From NCBI RefSeq assembly GCF_009733595.1, contig NZ_WOFH01000021.1, forward strand, positions 62,001 to 126,000: a stretch of 64,000 bases of DNA, read 5' to 3'. This document shows positions 9,223 to 17,575 of the stretch, one piece after another. The notes beneath the pieces were generated by a model. It was not told the DNA's origin. It searched no databases and saw nothing but the letters and a program-made list of their open reading frames with translations. Positions within the stretch are counted from its first letter, which is position 1. Every line of letters starts with the position of its first letter. The DNA is from Actinomadura litoris (GTDB lineage Bacteria > Actinomycetota > Actinomycetes > Streptosporangiales > Streptosporangiaceae). The position numbers were made by a program, and so were the translations under genes.

Positions 9223-10218
9223 TCAAGCGTAGGAGTGCAGTCCGGAGAACATGTAGTTCACGCCGAAGAAGTTGAACAGCAGCGCGGCGAAGGCGATCAG
9301 CGAGAGGATCGCGGCCTTGCGCCCCTTCCAGCCCGCCGTGGACCGCGCGTGCAGGTAGGCCGCGTAGCCGATCCAGATGACGAACGACCAGGTCTCCTTG
9401 GGGTCCCAGCCCCAGTAGCGGCCCCACGCCTCGTCCGCCCAGATCGCGCCCATGATGATCGCGGCCGTCCAGATCGGGAACGCGAACATCGTCACGCGCA
9501 GGCACAGCCGGTCCAGGGCCTCGACGGCCGGGATCCGCGCGAGCACCCCGCCCTCGGCGACGCCGCCGCGCTCCTGCGCCCGCGACTTGACCAGGTACAG
9601 GATCGTGGCCGCGCCGGCGACGGTGAACGCGCCGGTCGCGGTGATCGCGGCGGTCACGTGGATGGCGATCCAGTAGGAGTTCAGCGCCGGGCTCACCGGG
9701 CCGACCGAGTCGTACAGCCACAGGTTGTCGATGCCGAGCGCGACCACGGCGGCGACCATCACGAACGCGCCGAGGAACCGCGCCTGGTAGCGCCACATCA
9801 CGACGAGGAACGCGGTGACGGCGGCGAAGGCGATCGCGGCGAGGAACTCGTACATGTTCGCCCACGGCCAGCGGTCGGCCGACAGCCCCCGCGTCACCAG
9901 CATGCCGAGGTGCGCGGCCCAGCCCAGCAGGTTCAGCACGACGCCGAGGCGCGCCCAGTCGGCCTGGCGGCGCCCGCCGTCCGGCCTCCCGGGGGCGGCG
10001 GCCTCCTCGGCCGCCCCCTCGGCCGGGGTCGGGGCGGCGGCGCCGGCGCCCACCAGGACCTTCGCCTCGGCCTTCTCGGCCACCAGCGCGGCCGAGCGGC
10101 GGCGGCCGAAGCCGAGGTCCGCGGCGTAGGCGAACAGCGCGATGATGTAGAGCACCACCGTGGTCAGCATGAGCTTGTCGCTCAGGTTCGCGAGGTCGGC
10201 GTCGCCCACCCTCGTCAC
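9223..10218 (-). CDS. ccsB: Cytochrome c biogenesis protein CcsB/CcsA (System II haem handling)
   Basis: This 331-residue integral membrane protein with about eight helices is the haem-channel half of the System II cytochrome c synthetase. The WWD-type haem signature appears as WGWDPKETWSF near residue 282. Conserved histidines flanking it include IAIHVTAAI near residue 188. The low-complexity Ala/Glu/Pro insert at residues 45-80 is loop sequence. The start overlaps the resB stop in ATGA fashion, so CcsB and ResB are translationally coupled, as expected for one complex. Confidence 0.92.
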   Translation of the reverse strand: MTRVGDADLANLSDKLMLTTVVLYIIALFAYAADLGFGRRRSAALVAEKAEAKVLVGAGAAAPTPAEGAAEEAAAPGRPDGGRRQADWARLGVVLNLLGWAAHLGMLVTRGLSADRWPWANMYEFLAAIAFAAVTAFLVVMWRYQARFLGAFVMVAAVVALGIDNLWLYDSVGPVSPALNSYWIAIHVTAAITATGAFTVAGAATILYLVKSRAQERGGVAEGGVLARIPAVEALDRLCLRVTMFAFPIWTAAIIMGAIWADEAWGRYWGWDPKETWSFVIWIGYAAYLHARSTAGWKGRKAAILSLIAFAALLFNFFGVNYMFSGLHSYA

Positions 10219-11966
10219 TCCTTCGGTTCTGTGTCGGGGTCGTGCCCGGCCGGTCCCGCCTCGGCCTCGGTCTCAGCGGTTTCCGGCTCGTTCTGCGGCT
10301 CGTTCTCCGGCGCGGGCTCGGCCTCCGGCGCCTCGTGCCCGGGACCGCGCAGCGCGGTCACGATGTCGTCGAACTCCGAGGTCGGGTTCCCGAGCGTGAG
10401 GCCGCCGACCTCCACCACCGTACGCCCGCCCTTCCCGGCGCTCGCACGGACCCACACCCTGCGGCGCCTGACCATGAACGAGGTCGCCACGCCGAGCACC
10501 GCGAGCACGGCCGCGACCAGTGCGGGCAGGCGTCCCGGGTCGCGGTTGACCGACATCGTCGTGTACTCGCGGAGGCCGTCGAAGGTGATCGTCCCCGCGT
10601 TCCCGGGGAGCTTGAACGACTCGCCCGGCTCCAGCAGCTTCTGCCCGTCCTTGACGGGCTGGAGCGTCTTGCCGACGCCCTCCAGCTTGTAGACCGACTG
10701 GGGGGTGCCGGAGTCGAGCCCGATGTCGCCCTTGAACGAGGAGATCGTCACGACCGGGCGGATCGGCCCGGGGAAGGCCGAGACGATCTGCTTCCGGTCC
10801 TCGCTGGCCATCGCCGTCGGCCACAGGATCGCGTAGAAGGCGAGCTGCTCGGGCTCGGCGTCGGGCGCCTTGATGACGCCCTCGGAGGTGAGGTTGCGCG
10901 GCTCCATCGGCAGGAAGGGCACCGCGTCCTGGAAGGCGATGTTCCCCTTGCCGTCGCGGACGGTGAACACCGGCGCGTACCCGTGCCCGAGCAGGTAGAG
11001 CTTGGCGCCGCCGACCTTCAGCGGGTGGTTGAGCCGCAGGTCCCAGCTCTTCTCCTTCGCCCCGGGGGAGTTCCGGTAGCGGATCTTGGCGTGGAAGTCG
11101 GTGGCCTGGCCGCGCTTGTCGCCCTTGGTCTCGTAGGTGGCGGTGAAGTCGTCCAGCGTGATCGAGAACGGCGAGAGGTCGTCGCCGCCGAACGCGCGTC
11201 CGGGCTTGAAGTCGTCGTACTGGCTCAGCGAGTTCGCGAACGACTTGCCCTCGGTCAGCAGGATGTTGCCGCGGTAGCCGAACAGGTTGCCGAGGCCGAG
11301 CGCGAACAGCAGGGCCAGCAGCGCCAGGTGGAACAGCAGGTTGCCGGTCTCGCCCAGGTACCCCTTCTCGGCGGACGCGGCGCCCCCCGAGACGTCCACG
11401 CGGAACCGGCGGCCGCGCAGCACCCGGCGCGCCTCGGCGAGGACGTCCTCGGGCGCGTCGTCGGTCTCGTAGGACGCCGACTGCGGCAGCCGCCCGAGGT
11501 TGCGGGGCGCCGCCGGGGGCCGCGCCCGCATCGACCGGTAGTGCTTGACGGCGCGCGGGACCACGCAGCCCGCCAGCGACACGAACAGCAGGATGTAGAT
11601 CGCCGCGAACCAGGGCGCGGAGAACACGTCGAACAGCGAGAAGCGGTCGAGCCAGGGCGCGAGGGTCTTGTGGTCCTCGACGTACTTGGCGACCTTCTCC
11701 GGCGCCTGGTCGCGCTGCGGGAAGATCGAACTCGGCACCGCGCCCAGCGCGACCAGGAACAGCAGGATCAGCGCCGTGCGCATCGTGGTGAGCTGCCGCC
11801 AGCCCCAGCGCAGCCAGCCGAGCGGGCCGATGCCGGTGGGCCGGGGCACCTCCCCGGGGGCCTGCCGGGCGGTGGGCGCCCGCGTCCCCGCCTCACCCTC
11901 GGCGGCCTCGGCGCCCTCGGCGGCGGCGATGGCCTCGTCCGTGATCTCGTCCGTCGTCTCGCCCAT
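10215..11966 (-). CDS. resB: Cytochrome c biogenesis protein ResB
   Basis: This 583-residue membrane protein of the ResB family forms a complex with CcsB. It has a disordered acidic N-terminus (1-45), helices around residues 60-80, 115-135 and 210-232, a large extracytoplasmic domain to about residue 490, and a last helix with a basic exit (TSFMVRRRRVWVRA). The tail is Glu/Pro rich. The GNLLFHLALLALLFALGLG segment is typical of the family. It lies one base from ccdA and overlaps ccsB. Confidence 0.92.
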   Translation of the reverse strand: MGETTDEITDEAIAAAEGAEAAEGEAGTRAPTARQAPGEVPRPTGIGPLGWLRWGWRQLTTMRTALILLFLVALGAVPSSIFPQRDQAPEKVAKYVEDHKTLAPWLDRFSLFDVFSAPWFAAIYILLFVSLAGCVVPRAVKHYRSMRARPPAAPRNLGRLPQSASYETDDAPEDVLAEARRVLRGRRFRVDVSGGAASAEKGYLGETGNLLFHLALLALLFALGLGNLFGYRGNILLTEGKSFANSLSQYDDFKPGRAFGGDDLSPFSITLDDFTATYETKGDKRGQATDFHAKIRYRNSPGAKEKSWDLRLNHPLKVGGAKLYLLGHGYAPVFTVRDGKGNIAFQDAVPFLPMEPRNLTSEGVIKAPDAEPEQLAFYAILWPTAMASEDRKQIVSAFPGPIRPVVTISSFKGDIGLDSGTPQSVYKLEGVGKTLQPVKDGQKLLEPGESFKLPGNAGTITFDGLREYTTMSVNRDPGRLPALVAAVLAVLGVATSFMVRRRRVWVRASAGKGGRTVVEVGGLTLGNPTSEFDDIVTALRGPGHEAPEAEPAPENEPQNEPETAETEAEAGPAGHDPDTEPKE

Positions 11967-11967
11967 C

Positions 11968-12708
11968 TCAGATAACCGGTTCGAAGCCGCTGATCCACGA
12001 CCTCAGCTCGATGGTCAGATCGCCCCACAGGCCGCTCACCAGCAGCACCCCGATGAGCACCAGCATCCCGCCGCCGGTGCGCATCACGAGGGGGTAGTGC
12101 CGCTTCACCGCGCCGAACGCGCCGAGCGCGCGCCGGTAGGCGATCGCGGTGACCACGAACGGCAGCCCGAGGCCCGCGCAGTACGCCAGCGACAGTAGCG
12201 CGCCGCGCCCGGCGCTCGCCTCCGTGATCGCCAGGCCCTGGACGGCGCCGAGCGTCGGGCCGATGCACGGCGTCCAGCCGAGCCCGAACAGGACGCCGAG
12301 CAGCGGCGCCCCGGCCAGCCCGGCCGCGGGCATCCTGCCGGACTTGAGCGTCCACTGGAGGCCGGGGACGAACCCCATGAACGCCAGCCCGAACACGATC
12401 GTGACGACGCCGAGGACGCGGGTGATCGGGTCCTGGTACTCCAGCAGCCACCGGCCGAGCCCGCCGAACAGCACGCCGTAGCTGACGAACACGAGGCTGA
12501 AGCCCGCGATGAACAGCGACACGCCCGCCAGCAGCCGGCCGCGCCGCTGCTCGGCGAGGTCGGCGCCGGACATGCCGGTCACATACGACAGGTAGCCCGG
12601 GACGAGCGGCAGCACGCACGGCGAGGCGAACGAGACCAGCCCGGCCAGCGCGGCCAGCGGCGCGGCCGCGAGCAGCGACCCGCTCGTGACGGTCTCGGCG
12701 GCGCTCAT
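11968..12708 (-). CDS. ccdA: CcdA-type thiol-disulfide transporter
   Basis: This 246-residue, six-helix membrane protein carries reducing equivalents from cytoplasmic thioredoxin across the membrane to keep apocytochrome c thiols reduced. The two redox cysteines are visible in FASPCVLPLVPGYLSY near residue 30 and in GWTPCIGPTLGA near residue 150. It lies between resA and resB in the order known from mycobacteria. Confidence 0.93.
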   Translation of the reverse strand: MSAAETVTSGSLLAAAPLAALAGLVSFASPCVLPLVPGYLSYVTGMSGADLAEQRRGRLLAGVSLFIAGFSLVFVSYGVLFGGLGRWLLEYQDPITRVLGVVTIVFGLAFMGFVPGLQWTLKSGRMPAAGLAGAPLLGVLFGLGWTPCIGPTLGAVQGLAITEASAGRGALLSLAYCAGLGLPFVVTAIAYRRALGAFGAVKRHYPLVMRTGGGMLVLIGVLLVSGLWGDLTIELRSWISGFEPVI

Positions 12709-12741
12709 CGGCCCGCGCCGCTTCCGGGGATCATGGCGGGC

Positions 12742-13332
12742 TCACTTCTCCGCGAGGGTCTTGGCGACCAGCGGACCGAGCTTGGAGTAGGTCGTGGCGC
12801 CGATGACGCGGGCCGCGATGCGGCCCTGCCGGTCGAGGACGAGGGTGCTCGGGATCGCGCTCGGCGGGACCTCGCGGAAGGCGAGCGTGACCCGCCCGTC
12901 CGCGTCGAACATGCTCGGGTAGGTGACCTTGAACTTGCGCTCGAAGGCCTTGCCGTTCTCCTTGGCGTCCTTGAAGTTGACGCCGAGGAACTCCACGCCC
13001 TTCGCCTTGTTCTCGCTGTAGACCTGCTCCAGCGAGGGGGCCTCGCCGCGGCAGGGCGCGCACCAGGACGCCCAGAAGTTCACGACGACGACCTTGCCCT
13101 TGAGGTCGGCGAGGCGGTGCCGGCCGCCGGCGAGGCCCTCGGCCTCGACGTCCTGGACGCTCTTGCGGTCGCCGGGCTTGAACTCCGTGACGTTCCCGTT
13201 GCCCGAGATGAAGCGGTTGTCGTTGCCGCCGGCGCCGTTCTCGGAGGCGCTCGTCCCGGCGCAGCCGGCGAGCAGCCCGCAGAGCGCGACGGCGGCGGCT
13301 CCGGCGCGCGCGGGGGAAAGTCGGGGGTTCAA
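12742..13332 (-). CDS. resA: Lipoprotein thioredoxin, ResA/TlpA family
   Basis: This extracytoplasmic thiol-disulfide oxidoreductase of 196 residues is anchored as a lipoprotein (lipobox LLAGC, Cys24). The catalytic motif WASWCAPCRGE gives CAPC, and the cis-proline region reads PSAIPSTLVLD. It probably reduces apocytochrome c cysteines using electrons from CcdA. The start codon is TTG, supported by AGGAGGG four bases upstream. It is the first gene of the resA-ccdA-resB-ccsB run and has a dyad in its promoter. Confidence 0.9.
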   Translation of the reverse strand: MNPRLSPARAGAAAVALCGLLAGCAGTSASENGAGGNDNRFISGNGNVTEFKPGDRKSVQDVEAEGLAGGRHRLADLKGKVVVVNFWASWCAPCRGEAPSLEQVYSENKAKGVEFLGVNFKDAKENGKAFERKFKVTYPSMFDADGRVTLAFREVPPSAIPSTLVLDRQGRIAARVIGATTYSKLGPLVAKTLAEK

Positions 13333-13345
13333 CGGACCCTCCTAC

Positions 13346-13362
13346 TACTACAGGACGTAGTA
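13346..13362. promoter_or_regulatory. Inverted repeat TACTAC-N5-GTAGTA before resA
   Basis: A perfect six-base dyad with a five-base spacer lies 14-30 bases upstream of the resA TTG start. The arms match those recalled for BlaI/MecI/CopY operators (TACTAC-N4-GTAGTA), but the spacer is one base longer. It may be an operator for the cytochrome maturation operon; the cognate regulator is not in this window. Confidence 0.5.
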
Positions 13363-13380
13363 CAAACGGTAGCGGTGCCC

Positions 13381-14019
13381 TCAGGCACCCGCGACACTGG
13401 GCCCCTTCGCGAGCCCCGCGGCGGGCTCGCTGTAGGCGACCTCCACGAGCCGGCTGCCCTCGAACGTGAGGCTCGTGACGCTGGCCAGGGCGCATTCGCG
13501 CTTGTTCGGATGGTGCCAGAGCCTGCGGTGCTCGGCGTGCAGCCGCAGGATCCACACCGGGAGCTGGTGGCTCACGCACACCGCCTCGTGGCCGCGTCCG
13601 GCCTCCCTGGCCCTGATCACCGCCGCGCGCATCCGGGCGGCGAGGTCCCGGTAGGGCTCGCCCCACGACGGGCGGAACGGGTTGACCAGGTGGCGCCAGT
13701 GCTCGGGACGGCGCAGCGACCCCGCGCCCGCCCCGAACGTCAGCCCCTCGAAGTGGTTCTCGGCCTCGATCAGCCGGTCGTCCACCGTCACGGGCAGGTC
13801 GAACGCCTCGGCCAGCGGCGCGGCCGTCTCCAGGGCCCGCTGCATCGGCGAGGAGAACAGCGCGGTCACGTCCCGGTCGCCGAACCACTTGGCGGCGGCC
13901 TTGGCCATGAGGACGCCGTCCTCGCTCAGCCGGTAGCCGGGCAGCCGCCCGTAGAGGATCCCGTCCGGATTGTGCACCTCACCGTGCCGCAGCAGGTGAA
14001 CGATCGTCTTCTCGGTCAT
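13381..14019 (-). CDS. Histidine phosphatase (phosphoglycerate-mutase-like) family protein
   Basis: This 212-residue protein carries the branch-1 histidine phosphatase signature LLRHGEVHN near residue 9, where the His forms the phosphohistidine, and the second catalytic histidine in VCVSHQLPV near residue 150. The substrate cannot be told. An equivalent gene lies in the same place, before resA-ccdA-resB-ccsA, in mycobacteria as I recall the order. Convergence of function with cytochrome biogenesis is not established. Confidence 0.85.
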   Translation of the reverse strand: MTEKTIVHLLRHGEVHNPDGILYGRLPGYRLSEDGVLMAKAAAKWFGDRDVTALFSSPMQRALETAAPLAEAFDLPVTVDDRLIEAENHFEGLTFGAGAGSLRRPEHWRHLVNPFRPSWGEPYRDLAARMRAAVIRAREAGRGHEAVCVSHQLPVWILRLHAEHRRLWHHPNKRECALASVTSLTFEGSRLVEVAYSEPAAGLAKGPSVAGA

Positions 14020-14087
14020 CGCCCGTCAGATTACCCAGGCCGGGCGGTGTCCCGGCCCACCGGCCGCGCCCCGCCCGCCGCCGCGGC

Positions 14088-14990
14088 TCAGCCCGCGGCC
14101 GGGACGGCCGAGCGCAGCGCCTTCACCGCCGCGCGGATCGCCGGGCGGCGCGCCGCCTCCTCCCGCCAGAGCGCGTAGACGCGGCGCGTCAGCGGCTCGG
14201 CGAGCGGCACGACCGCCACGTCCGGCGGGACGTCGCAGCGGCCGAGGCGGGGCAGGATCGCGTTGCCGAGCCCGGCCGAGACGAGCGAGAGCTGGGTGGC
14301 GAACTCGTAGGCCATGTGGTCGATGCGAGGCTCGCTGTCGACGGCGCGCAGCGTCCGCAGGAGCCAGTCGCAGCAGATGCTGTCGGGCGAGGAGCTGATC
14401 CAAGTGTCACCGGCCAGCTCCTTCAGCTCGATCGTGTCGCGCCCCGCGAGCGGGTGGTCGGAGGGGAGCGCGACGTCGGCGATGTCGGCGCAGATCACCC
14501 CCTTGCACAGGCCCTCGGGCAGCGGCAGCGGCTCGTTGTTCCAGTCCTGCACGACGGCCAGGTCGAGGTCGCCGCGCGAGACCAGCGGCCCGCTCTGCAG
14601 CGGGTCCTCCTCGCGGAGCAGGACGCGCAGGTCGGGGTGCTCGGCGCGGAGCCTGCGCAGCGCGGCGGGCATCAGCCCGCGCACGGCGGTCGGGAACGCG
14701 GCGAGGGAGAGCCGCCCGACGACGGAGCCGCGGTGCGCCTCCAGGTCGGACTGGGCCTGCTCGACGAGCGAGAGGATCCGCTCGGCGTGCGCGACCAGCA
14801 GTTGCGCGGCGTCGGTCAGCCGGACGCCGCGCCCGTTGCGTTCGAGCAGCTTCTGGCCGGTCTCCCGCTCCAGCTTGGCGAGCTGCTGGGAGACGGCGGA
14901 GGTGGTGACGTGGAGCACGTCGGCGGCGGCGCTGACCGAGCCGTAGGTCGCCACGGAGTGCAGGGCGCGCAGCCGTTCCAGATCGAGCAT
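14088..14990 (-). CDS. LysR-family transcriptional regulator
   Basis: This LTTR of 300 residues has an N-terminal winged helix-turn-helix (ATYGSVSAAADVLHVTTSAVSQQLAKLE, residues 14-41) and a periplasmic-binding-protein-like effector domain from about residue 90. It is divergent from a DapA-family gene, which by LTTR custom is the likely target. The intergenic region contains a dyad at 15024-15041. The pair sits between hemL and the histidine phosphatase gene. Confidence 0.9.
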   Translation of the reverse strand: MLDLERLRALHSVATYGSVSAAADVLHVTTSAVSQQLAKLERETGQKLLERNGRGVRLTDAAQLLVAHAERILSLVEQAQSDLEAHRGSVVGRLSLAAFPTAVRGLMPAALRRLRAEHPDLRVLLREEDPLQSGPLVSRGDLDLAVVQDWNNEPLPLPEGLCKGVICADIADVALPSDHPLAGRDTIELKELAGDTWISSSPDSICCDWLLRTLRAVDSEPRIDHMAYEFATQLSLVSAGLGNAILPRLGRCDVPPDVAVVPLAEPLTRRVYALWREEAARRPAIRAAVKALRSAVPAAG

Positions 14991-15023
14991 GTAGCAATGC
15001 TAAAACGAACTGTCAAAGAGTTC

Positions 15024-15041
15024 TAGCTTGTTCTAAAGCTA
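15024..15041. promoter_or_regulatory. Candidate LysR-type operator
   Basis: TAGCTT-N6-AAGCTA is an 18-base inverted repeat with the T-N11-A character of LTTR boxes, in the divergent region between the lysR and dapA-like starts and close to lysR. A TTCTA direct repeat overlaps it. Autoregulation and control of the DapA-like gene are inferred. Confidence 0.5.
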
Positions 15042-15174
15042 TCCGCCGAGGACGATGCGGGAAACCGCGCTCCCCGCCGGGGGCGTGCCGTCCGGCGAAG
15101 GGTGTCGCGCGTCTCATAGAACGTTCCACGGCCATCGTACGGGTGACCCGACCCGTCCTGACGAGGTGAGAGAC

Positions 15175-16047
15175 ATGCACGGAATCCACGCGTCCCTGGT
15201 GACGCCGTTCACCCGCGCGGGCGAGGTCGACCTCAAGTCCCTCGAAAGGCTCGCGGCGCACTGCCTCACGGGCGGCGCGTCCGGGCTCGTGGCGCTGGGC
15301 ACCACCGGCGAGGCGGCCACGCTGACGGCCGCCGAGCAGCGGGCGGTGCTGGAGACCGGCCGCGCCGTCGCCACCGAGCACGGCGCGCCGCTGATCGTCG
15401 GCGCCGGGACGATGGGCACCGAGGACTCGATCCGGCAGGCCCGCGAGCGCGCCCCGCTCGCCGACGCGCTGCTCGTCGTCGTCCCCTACTACCTGCGCCC
15501 CTCCGACGACGGCGTGATCGACCACATCGCCGCGATCGGCGCCGCCGTGGACGTGCCGCTGCTCGTCTACAACATCCCCTACCGGACGGGCAAGCACCTG
15601 TCCGCCGAGGCGCTGCTGCGGCTGCTGGAGCTCGACTGCGTCCTCGGCCTCAAGCACTGCCCCGGCGGCATCGACCAGGACACCCTCGCCCTGTTCGCCG
15701 CCCGCACGGGCAAGGTGATCCTGTGCGGCGACGACGCCTACACCTACCCGATGCTCCAGCTCGGCGCGTGCGGGGCCATCGCCGCAACGGCGTGCCTCGC
15801 GCCCGAGGCGTTCGCGGCGATGGCCGAGGCGTCGCGCACCTGCAACACCACCCGCGCGCTGACCTTCCACGACGCGCTGTACCCGCTGGTGGAGGCCCTG
15901 TTCGCGGAGCCGTCCCCGGCGGTGCTCAAGGCGTGCCTGGCCGACGCCGGGGTGATCGACGACCCCGCCGTCCGGGCGCCGCTGCGCGCGCCGCACCCGG
16001 ACTCGGTCGCGCGGGCCAGGGACGCCCTGCACATCCTCCCCTACTGA
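15175..16047 (+). CDS. Dihydrodipicolinate synthase/N-acetylneuraminate lyase family aldolase
   Basis: This class I (Schiff-base) aldolase of 290 residues has the TIM-barrel family signature GTTGEAATLT near residue 45, the catalytic tyrosine in VVVPYYLRPS near residue 105 and the Schiff-base lysine in VLGLKHCPGG near residue 162. A divergent LysR gene suggests that it is inducible and possibly catabolic rather than the housekeeping DapA. ATG 15175 is chosen for GAGGTGAG just upstream. Confidence 0.85.
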   Translation: MHGIHASLVTPFTRAGEVDLKSLERLAAHCLTGGASGLVALGTTGEAATLTAAEQRAVLETGRAVATEHGAPLIVGAGTMGTEDSIRQARERAPLADALLVVVPYYLRPSDDGVIDHIAAIGAAVDVPLLVYNIPYRTGKHLSAEALLRLLELDCVLGLKHCPGGIDQDTLALFAARTGKVILCGDDAYTYPMLQLGACGAIAATACLAPEAFAAMAEASRTCNTTRALTFHDALYPLVEALFAEPSPAVLKACLADAGVIDDPAVRAPLRAPHPDSVARARDALHILPY

Positions 16048-16069
16048 TCGGCCGAACCGCCGAACGGCT

Positions 16070-16102
16070 CCCGGCCGGGGTCCGCCGCAAGCCCCGGCCG
16101 GG
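16070..16102. terminator. Bidirectional hairpin between dapA-like gene and hemL
   Basis: An 11-base-pair perfect stem (16070-16080 with 16092-16102) with an 11-base loop fills the 55-base gap between two convergent stop codons. It should terminate transcription from both sides. Confidence 0.75.
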
Positions 16103-17392
16103 TCAGGAGACGGCGGCGGCGCGGGCGGCGTGCGGGAGCGCGGCGAGGACGCGGTCCAGCGCCGCCTCGTCGTGCGCGGCCGACAGGAACCACACCTCGT
16201 ACGCCGACGGCGGCAGGTAGACGCCGCGGTCGAGCGCGGCGTGGAAGAACGCCGCGTAGGCCTTGGAGTCCTGCCGCTGGGCGGCGGCGAAGTCGCCGAC
16301 GGGCTCCTCGGTGAAGAAGATCGAGAACAGGTTCCCGGCGTGCTGCGCGTGGTGCGGGACGCCCGCCCGGGTCAGCGCCTCGGAGGCGGCCCTGGACACC
16401 AGCGCCGCCGCCGCGTCCACGGCCGCGTACACCTCCTCGGTCGCGCCGCGCAGGGTCGCGAGGCCCGCCGCCGTGGCGAGCGGGTTCCCCGACAGCGTGC
16501 CCGCCTGGTAGACGGGCCCGGCGGGGGCGAGGTGGTCCATGACGTCGGCGCGCCCGCCGAACGCGGCGGCGGGCAGCCCGCCGCCCATCACCTTCCCGAA
16601 CGTCATCAGGTCGCCGGGCACGCCCTCGATCCCGTACCAGCCCGACCGGGACGCCCGGAACCCGGTGAGCACCTCGTCGACCACCAGCAGCGCGCCGCTG
16701 CGCTCGCAGAGCCGCTTCAGCAGCGCGTTGAAGTCGGGCAGCGGCGGCACCACGCCCATGTTGCACGGCACCGCCTCGGTGATCACACAGGCGATCTCGT
16801 GGCCGTGCTCGTCGAAGGCGCTCTCCACGGCCGCGACGTCGTTGTAGGGCAGGACGATCGTGTCGGCGGTCGTCGCGCCGGTGACGCCGGGGGTGTCGGG
16901 CAGCCCGAAGGTGGCGACGCCCGAGCCCGCCGCCGCGAGCAATGAGTCGACGTGCCCGTGGTAGCAGCCCGCGAACTTCACGATCTTGCTGCGGCCGGTG
17001 AACCCGCGGGCGAGCCGGATCGCCGACATCGTCGCCTCGGTGCCGGAGTTGACCAGCCGCACCTTCGCGACCGGGGCGCGCGCGACGATCTCCTCGGCGA
17101 GCTCCACCTCGCCGGGCGTCGGCGCCCCGTAGGACGTGCCGTGCCCCGCCGCCTCGCGCACCGCGTCCACGACGGCCGGATGCCCGTGCCCGAGGATCAG
17201 CGGACCCCACGAGCACACGAGGTCGACGTATTCGTTACCGTCGGCGTCGGTGAGGTACGGGCCGCGCCCGGACGCCATGAAGCGGGGCGTCCCGCCGACG
17301 GCGCCGAAGGCCCGCACCGGGGAGTTCACGCCGCCGGGGACGACCTCGGCGGCGCGGTCGAACAACTGCTGGGAGCGATCGGTTCCAGTCAC
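16103..17392 (-). CDS. hemL: Glutamate-1-semialdehyde 2,1-aminomutase (HemL)
   Basis: This PLP enzyme of 429 residues converts glutamate-1-semialdehyde to 5-aminolevulinate, the second step of C5 haem synthesis after HemA, which is also in this window. The signatures are PGGVNSPVRAF near residue 20, the PLP aspartate in LLVVDEVLTGFR near residue 245 and the Schiff-base lysine in MTFGKVMGGGLP near residue 272. The start is GTG. It lies apart from rex-hemACDB, upstream of the histidine phosphatase and res genes. Confidence 0.95.
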   Translation of the reverse strand: MTGTDRSQQLFDRAAEVVPGGVNSPVRAFGAVGGTPRFMASGRGPYLTDADGNEYVDLVCSWGPLILGHGHPAVVDAVREAAGHGTSYGAPTPGEVELAEEIVARAPVAKVRLVNSGTEATMSAIRLARGFTGRSKIVKFAGCYHGHVDSLLAAAGSGVATFGLPDTPGVTGATTADTIVLPYNDVAAVESAFDEHGHEIACVITEAVPCNMGVVPPLPDFNALLKRLCERSGALLVVDEVLTGFRASRSGWYGIEGVPGDLMTFGKVMGGGLPAAAFGGRADVMDHLAPAGPVYQAGTLSGNPLATAAGLATLRGATEEVYAAVDAAAALVSRAASEALTRAGVPHHAQHAGNLFSIFFTEEPVGDFAAAQRQDSKAYAAFFHAALDRGVYLPPSAYEVWFLSAAHDEAALDRVLAALPHAARAAAVS

Positions 17393-17575
17393 GCTCCAAT
17401 CCTCTCAGTTGCAGTTCGGCGACTGCCCTTGACCTCGCCGGGCACGGGCCGATATTCCACCAAGTACGACATGAGACCCGCCGGGAGGTGGGCCTGCTAT
17501 GTCCCCACTTCCCTGTAACTTCCCCACAACTTCCCCGCATCAATGACTCTCACCGGCGGCGGCCGGATCGGAGGG

